64,000 bases of DNA from DATGEP01 sp035310125 (GCA_035310125.1 DATGEP010000096.1:1-64000), one strand, 5' to 3'; positions 51,538-60,613 are shown, counted from the first letter of the stretch. Numbers and translations: made by a program. The notes: generated by a model not told the origin, from the letters alone.

Positions 51538-51858
51538 ATGGGAGGCTTCGTACACGTGGCGCGGCTGGACGACATCGCGCCAGGGGAGCTGTTGCGTGTG
51601 GAGATGGAAGGGCGGCTGATTTGTCTCGCCAATGTAGACGGGCGCATCTATGCCGTGGACGACGACTGCACGCACATCAGCGGTCCGCTTGATCAAGGCG
51701 AGCTGGAAGGTTGCGTACTCACCTGCCCGCTGCATTTCGCTCGCTTCGATGTCCGCACCGGCACAGTGCTGCGTGGCCCCGCCCGCGAGGACCTGCCGAC
51801 GTATCGTGTCCGTGTCGAAGGGGAAGATATTCTCGTCGCCACACCAGAATGGCCGTAG
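51538..51858 (+). CDS. Rieske [2Fe-2S] ferredoxin
   Basis: A 106-residue stand-alone Rieske protein of the NirD/CarAc ferredoxin type. The cluster ligands are Cys44 and His46 in CTHISGPLDQGELEG and Cys63 and His66 in CPLHFARFD. It carries electrons for oxygenases or nitrite reductase-like partners, but none is adjacent. GAGGAGG lies 10 bp before the ATG. Confidence 0.95.
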   Translation: MGGFVHVARLDDIAPGELLRVEMEGRLICLANVDGRIYAVDDDCTHISGPLDQGELEGCVLTCPLHFARFDVRTGTVLRGPAREDLPTYRVRVEGEDILVATPEWP

Positions 51859-51929
51859 GGGTGTCCGGGTGGACGCGCTCCGCCCGGCAACGATACAGTC
51901 TGCCGTACACACTATCGTAAGAAGAAGGG

Positions 51930-52574
51930 GTGGCTCGGGTGGAGGGACCGTCTCACGTCGTCTTCGGCTTGGCCGGCGCCGTAGTAGTGGACAGCGTGTT
52001 CCACGTCTCCGGTCCACCGCTCATCGGGTCGGGCCAGCCGTTGACCACGGATTTTCTGGCGTTGAAGGTCATCTTCTACGCCTTCGCGGCGCTGGGTGCG
52101 CTGGCGCCGGATATAGACAACGCACGCAGCACGATCGGCAAGCGCGCCGGCTTCGTCAGCAAAGGCATTCAGCACCTGGCTGGGCACCGCACTCTGTTTC
52201 ATAGTCTACTGGGCCTGGTGCTCGTCGGCATCGTCGTCTGGGGCCTACAGTACGCGCTTGGCCTGGGATTATACCAGTTGGGGCTGCACACCACCGGCGA
52301 GTATCTGGCGCATGGTGTGCAGCCGGGGGGGAATCTACAAACAGGGCCGGGCGTCGCGCTGATCGCGCTGCTGGTCGGCTACTTTCTGCATCTCGTTGCC
52401 GATAGCCTGACGGTTGGCGGCGTGCCGTGGCTGTATCCCAACCCCGCGCGCTTCGGCTTCCCGCCAGGTCGTAGTTGGCGTTTCAAGTCCGGCAGCGCGG
52501 CGGAACCGGTGGTCGTGGTCGCCGTAGCGGTCCTGGTGATCGTCGGAGTGGTGTTTCGCTACCTCACTATTTGA
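51930..52574 (+). CDS. Membrane-bound metal-dependent hydrolase-like protein (YdjM/DUF457)
   Basis: A 214-residue membrane protein. Conserved histidines and acids of the YdjM/DUF457 family are visible: SHVVFGLAGAVVVDS, LGALAPDIDNARSTIGK, GHRTLFHSLLGLVLVG and GYFLHLVADSLTVGG. About four to five helices are predicted. Members of this family are predicted hydrolases without known substrate. The start is GTG at 51930 or 51939; GAAGAAGGGG lies upstream. Confidence 0.8.
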   Translation: MARVEGPSHVVFGLAGAVVVDSVFHVSGPPLIGSGQPLTTDFLALKVIFYAFAALGALAPDIDNARSTIGKRAGFVSKGIQHLAGHRTLFHSLLGLVLVGIVVWGLQYALGLGLYQLGLHTTGEYLAHGVQPGGNLQTGPGVALIALLVGYFLHLVADSLTVGGVPWLYPNPARFGFPPGRSWRFKSGSAAEPVVVVAVAVLVIVGVVFRYLTI

Positions 52575-52673
52575 GATTGACGCCCCGGCTTCTTCTCACG
52601 CGGACGCGGAAGGGGCATAGCAATAGATGGTGGCTGCGGTGAATATCGCGACTGGAGCAAGAGGCATGCGGGC

Positions 52674-53177
52674 ATGAGTGAGCAAACGGGTACCCCGGAT
52701 ATAGCGCCGCAAATACCCGAGGTGGCGGCAGTCGCAACCAGCGCGGAGCGACCGGTGCGTAAGCCGAGCATGGCCGCGCGCGTGCTGGCGGCGAGCGCAC
52801 ATCTCGCGACACTGGTGAGCATTCCCGGTCTGCTCGTGGCGCTCGCGATCTGGCTTGTCAACCGCAAACGCTCGGCGTTCGTCGCGCATCATGCGCGCCA
52901 GGCGGTCGTCTGGCAGATACTTTCGAACGTGCTCTTGCTCGTCTTCGTCGTGTTACTGATCGGTACGGCGCTTCGCGAGCTCGGCGGCACCCTCAACGCG
53001 AAAGGCAGCGCGGGGCAAGCTGACCTGGTGAAGCTTCTCGGCTCGCTCGTCGGTCTCTATGTCGTGCTGCTCGGCGCGCTCATCATGTGCTGGATCTCGG
53101 CAATCCTGGGCGCGTTCGCGGCGTTGCGGGGCCGCGGCTTCCGTTACCCTTTCATCGGGCGCAAGCGGCGCGGATAA
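52674..53177 (+). CDS. DUF4870/Tic20-like membrane protein
   Basis: A 167-residue membrane protein. After about 40 hydrophilic residues come a first helix (ARVLAASAHLATLVSIPGLL and VALAIWLVNRKRS), the conserved FVAHHARQAVVWQI motif of DUF4870, and two further helices (VLLLVFVVLLIGTAL; GSLVGLYVVLLGALIMCWIS). The charged C-terminus ends GRKRRG. Its function is unknown. It is followed by a gap of 120 bp and the dehydratase gene. Confidence 0.8.
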   Translation: MSEQTGTPDIAPQIPEVAAVATSAERPVRKPSMAARVLAASAHLATLVSIPGLLVALAIWLVNRKRSAFVAHHARQAVVWQILSNVLLLVFVVLLIGTALRELGGTLNAKGSAGQADLVKLLGSLVGLYVVLLGALIMCWISAILGAFAALRGRGFRYPFIGRKRRG

Positions 53178-53297
53178 GAAAGCTATCCGATGCGGTAGAG
53201 AGGACACGGCGCAAACGGAGGAGTGCGGTGGACAAGAGCGGCGTCTCTGCCTCCTCGTTCGTTGATGGTTGAGAACATGAAACGGGAGAGATAGGGC

Positions 53298-54272
53298 ATG
53301 ACGACCGAGCAAACGGGGTTCGCGGCGACGTTCGAGGATGTGCTGGCGGCGGCGGAGCGGCTACGCGGCAAGGCGCACCACACGCCGGTTCATACGGCGC
53401 ATAGCCTGGATGACGCGGCGGGCATGGGCGTATGGCTCAAGTGCGAGCAGTTCCAGCGCGGCGGCGCCTTCAAGTTTCGCGGCGCCTTCAACAAGATCGC
53501 GACTCTTCCCGCGAAGCAGCGCGAGCGTGGCGTCATCGCCTTCTCATCGGGCAACCACGCACAGGCAGTAGCCCTCTGTGCCCGCATCTTCGGCGTTCCG
53601 GCCGTGATCTGCATGCCCACGGATGCCCCCGCCGTGAAGGTAACGGCGACCCGTGGCTACGGCGCCGAGATTGTGCATTATGACCGCATGAAAGATGACC
53701 GCGAGGCGCTGGCGCGGCGACTGGCGGAAGAGCGCGGACTGACCCTTGTGCCGCCGTACAATGATCCCGCCATCATTGCCGGGGCCGGCACTGCCGCGCT
53801 GGAGCTATTGGAGGAGCAGCCAGAGCTGGATGTCATCGCGGCGCCCGTTGGCGGTGGCGGTCTTATCTCCGGCACGAGCCTCGCGGCGCGGGGCAAGCGG
53901 CCCGGCATCCATGTCGTCGGTGTGGAGACAGAGGCAGCAAACCACGCCTATCTGTCAAAGGTCCGCGACGAGCGCGTCACCATCTCGCCGCCAGACACGA
54001 TTGCCGATGGCATTCGCACGGTGGCGCTTGGTACGCTCACGTGGCCTATCGTCGAGCGCAATGTGGACGCGGTGGTGCTGGTCAGCGATGAAGAGGTGAA
54101 AGAGACGATGCGCTTCCTGTTGCAGCGTCTCAAGCTGGTGGTTGAGCCGACGGGCGCCGTGGCCGCCGCCGCCGCCCTCACCGGCAAGCTGCGTCGCTTC
54201 GGGGGGCGCGCCGGCATCATCCTCTCCGGTGGCAACGTGGCGCCGGAGGTGCTGTGTGATGTGTTGTCTTAG
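53298..54272 (+). CDS. Threonine/serine dehydratase (PLP enzyme)
   Basis: A 324-residue type II PLP enzyme of the catabolic threonine ammonia-lyase class. The PLP lysine is Lys59 in GGAFKFRGAFNKI, the substrate loop SSGNHAQAVAL, and the phosphate cup VGGGGLISGTSLA. No C-terminal ACT domain is present, so it should not be feedback-regulated like IlvA. It deaminates threonine (or serine) to 2-oxobutyrate (or pyruvate). The Nudix gene converges and overlaps it by 4 bp. Confidence 0.93.
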   Translation: MTTEQTGFAATFEDVLAAAERLRGKAHHTPVHTAHSLDDAAGMGVWLKCEQFQRGGAFKFRGAFNKIATLPAKQRERGVIAFSSGNHAQAVALCARIFGVPAVICMPTDAPAVKVTATRGYGAEIVHYDRMKDDREALARRLAEERGLTLVPPYNDPAIIAGAGTAALELLEEQPELDVIAAPVGGGGLISGTSLAARGKRPGIHVVGVETEAANHAYLSKVRDERVTISPPDTIADGIRTVALGTLTWPIVERNVDAVVLVSDEEVKETMRFLLQRLKLVVEPTGAVAAAAALTGKLRRFGGRAGIILSGGNVAPEVLCDVLS

Positions 54273-54715
54273 CGCTCGCCGCGCTGTCTTTCCTCAGTAG
54301 CCGAAGGTCCGGCCGGCACGCGCAACGCCACAGTGGGAAGCCCATCCATGCCATCGGAGACGCGGCGGGCGTGCTCCGTGAAGGTATTGGTGGGGAGCGC
54401 ATCTGGCGGGAAAAACCGCACGTCGCGCGTTTCGTCGCTCGTGGCTAGCGCGCCACCCGCGACGGTGCACGCGAAGACGAAAATGAGATCGTTCTTGTGC
54501 GGCCAACAATAAACGCCAGTCAGGCGCTCGACAAGCACATCCAGCCCGGTTTCCTCACAGACTTCGCGGACGACCCCCTGCCAGGGCGTTTCGCCCGCCT
54601 CGACGCCGCCACCGGGCAGGCCCCAATAATCACAATCGCGACGGTAGCCCAATAATACGCGCCCTTGATCGTCGCGGATGATGGCAAAGGCGCCGATGCG
54701 AAACGTATGCTTCAT
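54269..54715 (-). CDS. Nudix hydrolase
   Basis: A 148-residue Nudix protein. The Nudix box GGGVEAGETPWQGVVREVCE then ETGL fits Gx5Ex7REUxEExGU. FRIGAFAIIRDDQGRVLLGYR is the N-terminal strand set. It hydrolyses nucleoside diphosphates linked to another moiety, with an unknown substrate. It follows the lipoprotein gene by 12 bp on the same strand, and its 3' end overlaps the convergent dehydratase. Confidence 0.93.
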   Translation of the reverse strand: MKHTFRIGAFAIIRDDQGRVLLGYRRDCDYWGLPGGGVEAGETPWQGVVREVCEETGLDVLVERLTGVYCWPHKNDLIFVFACTVAGGALATSDETRDVRFFPPDALPTNTFTEHARRVSDGMDGLPTVALRVPAGPSATEERQRGER

Positions 54716-54727
54716 CGGGCTTCCCGC

Positions 54728-55399
54728 TCAACTGCCGATTGGGACGGGCGGCGTTGGAGACGGGGTGGTAGTGGTATTGGCCGGCACCCAGTCTACATCG
54801 GCCTGGAGTGACTTGAAGACGTTCTGTAAGTCGCTCTGCGACTGGCGCGAGGCGATGGCGATGCTGGTGTTCGCGATGACGCCGAGGCAGATGGAGGTGT
54901 CGCTGCCGGGTGTCTGGGTGGCGGGCGTCGCGGTCTGCGTCGCAGAGCCGCTCGTGCCCTGGACGCACGTGAGCTTATCAGAGACGCCGGATCGCTTAGG
55001 CGCTTCGGAGAAGCTGATAGGCACACCGTTCGGAAGATCATACGTGATCTTGAATTGACCGCCAAAGATGGGATCATGGATGGAGCCACCAGCCAGCACG
55101 AGGCATGAGCTCTTGGGCAGGGTCGTGGGCAGATAGGTGGTGAAGCCAAGCTGACCCTTCACGTCGTCCCATTTCGTGAGCGTGGCCTGATTTGTGGTGC
55201 TGTTATCCTGAAAGTTGATCAGTGGCTTGTCACACCAGGCGAGCTGGCTGAGTGCGACGTTGTTGGTGTTGTTGCCGGAGCTGGAGCCGCCACCAAAGAG
55301 GTCGCATCCCGCTAGCGCGACCAGCAGCACCAGCACGAGCGCACTCAACGAGACCAGCGCCGTTCGCCGCGAGCGCTGAATCGAAGATGCCTGCGTCAT
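54728..55399 (-). CDS. Predicted lipoprotein, unknown function
   Basis: A 223-residue protein. The signal peptide (hydrophobic TALVSLSALVLVLLVALAGC) ends in a lipobox with Cys32, so the mature protein is tethered to the outer face of the membrane. The mature part has Cys residues that may pair (WCDKPLINFQ, KSSCLVLAGG, KLTCVQGTSG, SICLGVIAN) and Thr/Pro-rich linkers. No family is recognised. It is followed by the Nudix gene on the same strand. Confidence 0.7.
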   Translation of the reverse strand: MTQASSIQRSRRTALVSLSALVLVLLVALAGCDLFGGGSSSGNNTNNVALSQLAWCDKPLINFQDNSTTNQATLTKWDDVKGQLGFTTYLPTTLPKSSCLVLAGGSIHDPIFGGQFKITYDLPNGVPISFSEAPKRSGVSDKLTCVQGTSGSATQTATPATQTPGSDTSICLGVIANTSIAIASRQSQSDLQNVFKSLQADVDWVPANTTTTPSPTPPVPIGS

Positions 55400-55526
55400 A
55401 TCGTGTAGTTTCCGTTCTCTCTGCGTGTCCCGTGCCGCTGGGCATCCCCACTATCGGGCGAGCGGCTTCCGCGCGGCTGACTCCACCGCAACAAGTATAA
55501 CGCACGGCGGTTGGCGGAAGGTTTCG

Positions 55527-56249
55527 TTAGGCGAGACGAACACGTCGCGCCAGGCGGATAAGTGGTCCCAGCGCAGGCTCGGCGATAGGACGGACGGCGG
55601 CGGCGGCGCCACCAGCGATGGCGCCTGACGCGGCGCCGCCAAGGATGTCGCCAGGATAGTGGACGCCGACGTAGACGCGAGAGACACCGATGTACGCTAC
55701 GGCGAGCAGGCCCAGCACAGCGAGAATAGTAACAACCGCGGCGAGACGACTCAGCACGGCGAATTCGGGCGAATTTGCGCTAGCCATGCGGCGCAGTGGC
55801 AGAATGACGGTCATGAGATAAAGCACGAGAATGGTGGCGACGGCGGCAATGACCGTTTCATGGTCGCTGGGAAATGCCGCATCGGCGGGGTGGGGCACTA
55901 ATTGGTGCACGATGCCAGGATGCGAGACGAACGGACGCGGCTCGAAGAGCAGGTTGCCGATAGTGAGGGTGAGAAGAATGCCAAGGACGACGGCGAGACA
56001 GCCCAGCAGCGCAAACCGCTGCCCCTGCGCACGCGCTTGCGCCACGAAAGATCCGCCCGTCCCTTTGCCGGTGGGAACGCCTTGCGCCCGCGACAACAGG
56101 CTGAGCCAGAGCATGAGCAGCAGCAGGGGCGCCAGAAAGATGACGTCATTCGCGCCGAAGATCATGAGCTGCCCCAGAAGAGAATGCGAGGAGGCGGGTT
56201 GATTGATGGCCTCGAAGAGATTCCAATTGACGGTGAGTATCTCGTTCAT
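55527..56249 (-). CDS. PAP2-family phosphatase (BcrC-like undecaprenyl-diphosphatase)
   Basis: A 240-residue membrane phosphatase. The PAP2 motifs are IGNLLFEPRPFVSHPG, AFPSDHETVIAAVATIL and YIGVSRVYVGVHYPGD (catalytic His in the last two). The PRPFVSH and FPSDH forms match the BcrC/YbjG subgroup, which recycles undecaprenyl pyrophosphate for wall synthesis. Six helices are predicted. ATG at 56249 is preferred over 56348, since the N-terminal helix region starts there. Confidence 0.88.
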   Translation of the reverse strand: MNEILTVNWNLFEAINQPASSHSLLGQLMIFGANDVIFLAPLLLLMLWLSLLSRAQGVPTGKGTGGSFVAQARAQGQRFALLGCLAVVLGILLTLTIGNLLFEPRPFVSHPGIVHQLVPHPADAAFPSDHETVIAAVATILVLYLMTVILPLRRMASANSPEFAVLSRLAAVVTILAVLGLLAVAYIGVSRVYVGVHYPGDILGGAASGAIAGGAAAAVRPIAEPALGPLIRLARRVRLA

Positions 56250-56400
56250 AACCTGTTCCTTGGCGACGCTCTCGTAACGGAAGCCGCGCCTGGTACGGCC
56301 AAACCGCGCACGGGCCTTCCCCGGTATCTCGCCCGCATATGTTAACACAGCGTTAAAGGAATGTAATCATCGGTAGCCGTGAGCGTGCGGCGGACAGAGA

Positions 56401-57690
56401 TCACAGGTCGAGGACGCGACGGCCCTTGATGGCAAGCTGGAGAGCAAAGCGCAGCTCGGGGTCGTCCAGGTCGCGGCCAAGGAGCGCATGGGCGCGGTTG
56501 AGGCGATAGAGCAAGGAGTTGCGGTGGAGATTGAGGCGGGTGGCCGCGCTGGAGAGGTTGCCATTGCAGGCGAAGACGACATCGAGCGTTTCAACCAGCT
56601 CGGCGCCGAGGCGCTTTTCGGCGAGCAGGGGCGCGAGAGTGCGCTCGACGAAGGGAGCGAGGTCGCCGCTGTCGCGCAGGGCGAGCAGGAGCCGGTAGAC
56701 GCCCAGATCGGTGGGGCGAGCGATGCGGCGCGGACCGAAGATAAGCTGGCCAAGACGGGCGGCGTCGCGCGCTTCGATGGCGGCGCGGTGGATCTGGCTC
56801 GGCGCGGTGGCGGGATCGCTGAGGCCGCCGGCCCATGCGGGCGCGGTGGCGTCATCGCCCAGGGTGCGCGCGAGGAGGAGCGCGGCGCGCTCCGTTTGCT
56901 CTGGCAGGCCGCGATCCTGGCGGCCTAGCGGAAGGAGCGCGGCTATCTGGGAGTCGCGGGCGCGCGCCCAGGCTCCCATGCCCGCGGCGACGGATTCGGC
57001 GACCTGTGTGGCAAGCGGATCAGGGGATAGAGACGGTTCGCCAGCAGGTTGCGTTTCCGGTGTGGGGAGCTCGATCCAGAGGACGGCGTGCGGCTGGGTG
57101 AGGTCGTAGCCGAGCTGGAGGGCACGGGCACGCATGGCGGCATCTCCGGCGTAGGTGCCGGTGAGCAGCGCGTCGAGCGCCTCACCGCGCAGGGTATCGC
57201 GGAGACGAGCGGCGTAGCGTTCGGGTGGCTCGGCGACGGGCAGCGGGCGGTCGCGCTGCGTGATGATATACGCAATGACCGCGCGCTCGATCTCGGCAAG
57301 GGGGGCGCCGGACGGCAGGGCGATAAGGGCGACGCTCAGGTCGTCGGCGCGCGCGCGCGCTTCATCCAGGGCGAGCGTGTCCGCGGATGGGATCGCGCCG
57401 CTGTCGAGGCCGGCGACGACGATGGCGGAGACGCCAATCTCGGCGAGCTGCTCGACGACGGCGGGCAGCGATAGCTCAACGAGCTGGGTGCGCAGGGCGC
57501 GGAGCGTGGCGAGCGAGAGAAGGGCTAACTCGTCGCCCTGGAAACCCTCGAAAGCGGGGAGGCGGGCACGCATCGTGCTGGCCCAGGTGACGAAGCGCGT
57601 GAGGCCGCGCTCACCGGCGAGGAGACGCCCCCGCCAGCGCTCAAGCAGGTTGAGCACGTCGCGCACGGTGACGGCTCCGGTCGCGGTCAC
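56401..57690 (-). CDS. PucR-family transcriptional regulator
   Basis: A 429-residue regulator. The N-terminal PucR domain begins TVRDVLNLLERWRGRLLAGE and includes LPAFEGFQGDELALLSLATL. A GGDEF-like middle domain (CdaR type) is around 200-320. The C-terminal HTH_30 reads VFACNGNLSSAATRLNLHRN, then SLLYRLNRAHALLGRDLDD. Such proteins control purine, amine or sugar-acid catabolism. GTG at 57690 follows AGGAGGC; the frame extends upstream to 57789 but is Phe/Pro-rich and unlikely. No target operon is evident. Confidence 0.9.
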   Translation of the reverse strand: MTATGAVTVRDVLNLLERWRGRLLAGERGLTRFVTWASTMRARLPAFEGFQGDELALLSLATLRALRTQLVELSLPAVVEQLAEIGVSAIVVAGLDSGAIPSADTLALDEARARADDLSVALIALPSGAPLAEIERAVIAYIITQRDRPLPVAEPPERYAARLRDTLRGEALDALLTGTYAGDAAMRARALQLGYDLTQPHAVLWIELPTPETQPAGEPSLSPDPLATQVAESVAAGMGAWARARDSQIAALLPLGRQDRGLPEQTERAALLLARTLGDDATAPAWAGGLSDPATAPSQIHRAAIEARDAARLGQLIFGPRRIARPTDLGVYRLLLALRDSGDLAPFVERTLAPLLAEKRLGAELVETLDVVFACNGNLSSAATRLNLHRNSLLYRLNRAHALLGRDLDDPELRFALQLAIKGRRVLDL

Positions 57691-57831
57691 GGGCACGCCT
57701 CCTGAGAATAGGGCAATGAAACAGGGACTCAGGAATGGAGGAACGGAGAGAGTTGCAATGTCCTGAGTATACGACAAGGCGCCGCTCATCCGGGTGGAAG
57801 TACCGGGATGGCGGCGCCAGCGTTGCGCGAG

Positions 57832-57939
57832 CTAGCGGCGGGATGGCGCTGGCTTGACCTGGGCGGCGTGCGCTTTCTCGTCGCGCTTCTTTGCTTTCTT
57901 GAGATGCTTGTGCCAGGCGACCCGTTTGGTTTTGTTCAT
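57832..57939 (-). CDS. 35-residue highly basic protein
   Basis: A 36-codon gene with a TCAGGAGT ribosome site before the ATG. It reads MNKTKRVAWHKHLKKAKKRD and continues EKAHAAQVKPAPSRR: 13 Lys/Arg and three His in 35 residues, only two acids. The composition resembles small ribosome-associated proteins (AURKAIP1/COX24-type or bS22-like), but I cannot assign a family. The ribosome site, AT-poor codon use and compact design suggest a real gene. It lies between the PucR regulator and a TPR protein and is too short for standard gene callers. Confidence 0.6.
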   Translation of the reverse strand: MNKTKRVAWHKHLKKAKKRDEKAHAAQVKPAPSRR

Positions 57940-57956
57940 CGGTACTACTCCTGAAT

Positions 57957-57982
57957 AGGGCGCCCACCGGACGCCCCTACAC
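57957..57982. repeat. Family-3 palindromic repeat upstream of the basic peptide
   Basis: AGGGCGCCCACCGGACGCCC followed by CTACAC, closely related to the copies at 1302, 7085 and 60009. It lies between the TPR gene stop and the small basic gene. Confidence 0.7.
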
Positions 57983-58010
57983 GGTTGTGAGAAAAGCTGG
58001 CTGGCGGTGG

Positions 58011-58847
58011 CTACTCCTCGGATTCGGTGAAGCCGGCCTCTTCGAAGTCGGGTTCGTGCGCATCGTCGTCTGAGTCATCGTCGTCGCTATCGGTGTATTC
58101 GCCTTCCTCGTTTAGCTCGTCCTCGTCGTCGAGATCGCGCCGGAGCATCGTGTCTTTGATGTAGCCACGAACCATGTCGCCGGGAGCGACTTGCTGCGAG
58201 GAGAAGCTGACTTTGCCGAACATGCTGGGATGCTGGAAAGTCTCGCGGATGATGATGCGGACCTGGCGCTCGTTCAGCTCGGAGATACCGGCGGCGTACT
58301 GGTTGCCGGAATCCATGAACTTGATGAGGCGATTAGCCAGGCGCGCCTCAACGCGGCCGATGCGGACACCGGCGCCGTTGCGGACGTAGAGCAGGTTATC
58401 CTCGCGGTCCAGGTAGACCTGATCGCCAGCAGTGAGGCGGGCGAGCACATCGCGACCGGCGACATCTACGAGATCGGTGAAGCCGGTCTTGCCGGTCTCT
58501 TCGATGAAGAGCCGGGGATCAATGCGTTCGTGCGCGGTGGGCGCGGTCTGTGGAGCTTCGCCGAGGTGAGACAGCCGCTCCAGGTTTTTCCGCGCAATGT
58601 TGTTGGTAGGATCTATCTCCAGCGCCTGCCGGTAGGCATCTTTCGCCGCGCCATAGCGACCAAGCTCGCTGAGCGCTTTGCCCAGACGATTGAGCGCGCT
58701 CAGGTCGCGCGGGACGGCGCTGAGCAGACGCTGGTTCGCGTCCGCGGCCTCTTCCCAGTTACTTTCCAGCGCCAGCCGGATCGCCCGCTCGGTCAGCTCG
58801 CGGGTGAGGCGTGCCTTCTCTTCCGGCTGGTACGTTGCTTGGGTCAT
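58011..58847 (-). CDS. TPR protein with acidic C-terminus
   Basis: A 278-residue protein. Two TPR units occupy about 15-95 (ALESNWEEAADANQRLLSAV, ALSELGRYGAAKDAYRQALE). A beta-rich domain follows (about 110-215: GFTDLVDVAGRDVLARLTAG and EDNLLYVRNGAGVRIGRVEA), which looks RNA- or protein-binding. The end is strongly acidic (DDEDELNEEGEYTDSDDDD and more). The function is unknown. It lies 53 bp downstream of nothing co-oriented and may share transcription with miaB upstream on the same strand. Confidence 0.75.
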   Translation of the reverse strand: MTQATYQPEEKARLTRELTERAIRLALESNWEEAADANQRLLSAVPRDLSALNRLGKALSELGRYGAAKDAYRQALEIDPTNNIARKNLERLSHLGEAPQTAPTAHERIDPRLFIEETGKTGFTDLVDVAGRDVLARLTAGDQVYLDREDNLLYVRNGAGVRIGRVEARLANRLIKFMDSGNQYAAGISELNERQVRIIIRETFQHPSMFGKVSFSSQQVAPGDMVRGYIKDTMLRRDLDDEDELNEEGEYTDSDDDDSDDDAHEPDFEEAGFTESEE

Positions 58848-58900
58848 CTCCCTGTATTCTCCTCCTCAATGCCCGCCTTCAGGTGGGTCAGTCGCATATA

Positions 58901-60613
58901 TTACCGTGAAAGTAGACGACCCTGCAACGACCATGGTGTCGTTTTCTCAATTTGTACCGGAACGAGATCCCCTGGACGCACATCGGCGCGAGTTGCGACT
59001 CTAGTTTCGCCTCTTGTCGAGGTGGAAGACGAGAGCACGGCAACTCCTATGTCAGAACCGGCGTGTTCGTTACGCGGCGCTTGAGATGTCGCGCTGGGTT
59101 TCGTGGCGGGGAAAAATACCAGCTTATTGGTGCGCGTGCGCCCGCGCCATTGATGCTGGCCGCCGGCGACTTGATGTGTCTCGATAAGCACCTCTTCGAC
59201 GCGACCCTGATACGGCTCGTTCTGTTCGCGGGCGATGTGCTCCTGCACCGCTTCGACCGCGTGGAGGCGCTGCTTTTTTACCTCCAATGGCACGTCGTCT
59301 TCCCATTTATACGAGAGGGTGCCGGGGCGCGGTGAGTATGCGGCGACATGGACGACATCGAAGCGAATCTCTTCGAGCAGGTCCAGTGTATGTTGGAACT
59401 CCTCCGCCGTCTCGCCGCAGAAGCCGACAATGACATCCGTAGAGAGTGAGACACCGGGCCACCAGGCGCGGAGGCGCCCGATGAGCGCGCGGTACTCGGC
59501 CAGCGTGTAGCCACGCCGCATGCGCTGAAGGACGTTGTCGTCGCCATGCTGAACGGGGATGTTCACATGCTCGCAGACCTTGGGCAGCGACGCCATCTGC
59601 TGTATCATCTTGTCGGTCATGTGGCGAGGATAGGAGGTCATGAAGCGTATCCGCTTGAGGTCATCAATCTCGCTAAGGCGCTCCATGAGATCGCCAAGAT
59701 CGCCGTTGGCAGGCAGGTCAAGACCATACGCTTCGACGGTCTGACCAAGCAGGGTCAGCTCGCGAGCGCCGAGCGTGACGAGGTCGCGCGCCTCTTCGAG
59801 CAGCTCGTCCATGGGGCGGCTGCGCTCGACGCCCCGCCGCGACGGGACGATGCAGTATGAGCAGACTTTGTTGCAGCCGAGAACGACGGGCAGGAACGCG
59901 GCAGGGCCGCGCATCCGCATGCCGGTGGCTTCGGCGGTGGGGTAGTGCAGGTCGCGTGCGGCGGGGCGCGGCGTGATTTGCATGGGAGATTTTATGTCCG
60001 AGACCGCTGGGCGCACGCGGTGCGCCCCTACACCATCGCTATCGGCGGGCGCAGCAGGCAGCGCCCCTACAGCGCCGTCGGGTGTGTCGGCATCACCGTC
60101 GTCGGGGAGATATTCGCCGTTGCGGCGGAGCGGCGTGACTGGCAGCGCGGCCATAGGGAGCATGGGGAGGCGCTCGGAGACGCCGATGGTGCGGGGCGCG
60201 CCGAGGTCGGCGAAGTCTACGCAGCCTTCACCGGCGATAGGGGTCCAGCGCTCTTCGAGGAAGCGCGGGAGGATATCGGCGCTCTCGACCTTGAAGAAGA
60301 GGTCTACGGTGGGATAGCGCTTCTTGAGGTCGTCAATGGTGCGCTGGTTGCCGATCATGCAGCCCATCATGGCGACGAGCAGATCTTGCCGGCGCTTCTT
60401 CGCGTGGCCGAGCAGGGAAAGCTGACCGTGGGCGCGCTTTTCAGGTTGCTCGCGAACGGAGCAGGTATTGAGGACGACCAGGTTGGCGGCGTCCATATTC
60501 GGAACTTCTTCCCAGCCGAGGCTATCGAGGATGCCGGAGACGCGCTGAGAGTCGGCCTGGTTCATCTGACAGCCGACGGTCCAGATGTGATATTTGCCGG
60601 TGGCGATGCTCAT
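58901..60613 (-). CDS. miaB: tRNA 2-methylthioadenosine synthase MiaB with repeat-containing insertion
   Basis: A 570-residue radical-SAM methylthiotransferase that makes ms2i6A37 in tRNA. The N-terminal UPF0004 domain has the auxiliary cluster cysteines Cys15 (TVGCQMNQAD), Cys51 (LNTCSVREQ) and Cys85 (MMGCMIGN). The radical-SAM site is GCNKVCSYCIVPSRRG (Cys247, 251, 254). The TRAM domain follows. Between them are about 90 extra residues (about 145-235), absent from usual MiaB, encoded in part by family-3 repeats (60009-60071; VGAHRVRPAVSD). The total length exceeds the usual 440-480. Its ATG overlaps the def stop by 4 bp. Confidence 0.95.
   Translation of the reverse strand: MSIATGKYHIWTVGCQMNQADSQRVSGILDSLGWEEVPNMDAANLVVLNTCSVREQPEKRAHGQLSLLGHAKKRRQDLLVAMMGCMIGNQRTIDDLKKRYPTVDLFFKVESADILPRFLEERWTPIAGEGCVDFADLGAPRTIGVSERLPMLPMAALPVTPLRRNGEYLPDDGDADTPDGAVGALPAAPADSDGVGAHRVRPAVSDIKSPMQITPRPAARDLHYPTAEATGMRMRGPAAFLPVVLGCNKVCSYCIVPSRRGVERSRPMDELLEEARDLVTLGARELTLLGQTVEAYGLDLPANGDLGDLMERLSEIDDLKRIRFMTSYPRHMTDKMIQQMASLPKVCEHVNIPVQHGDDNVLQRMRRGYTLAEYRALIGRLRAWWPGVSLSTDVIVGFCGETAEEFQHTLDLLEEIRFDVVHVAAYSPRPGTLSYKWEDDVPLEVKKQRLHAVEAVQEHIAREQNEPYQGRVEEVLIETHQVAGGQHQWRGRTRTNKLVFFPATKPSATSQAPRNEHAGSDIGVAVLSSSTSTRGETRVATRADVRPGDLVPVQIEKTTPWSLQGRLLSR
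60009..60071. repeat. Two family-3 repeats inside miaB
   Basis: GGGCGCACGCGGTGCGCCCC then TACA (60009-60032), and a diverged copy GCGGGCGCAGCAGGCAGCGC then CCCTACA (60045-60071). Both are translated as part of the MiaB insertion. The first shares its 20-nt core with the intergenic copy at 7085. Confidence 0.8.
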
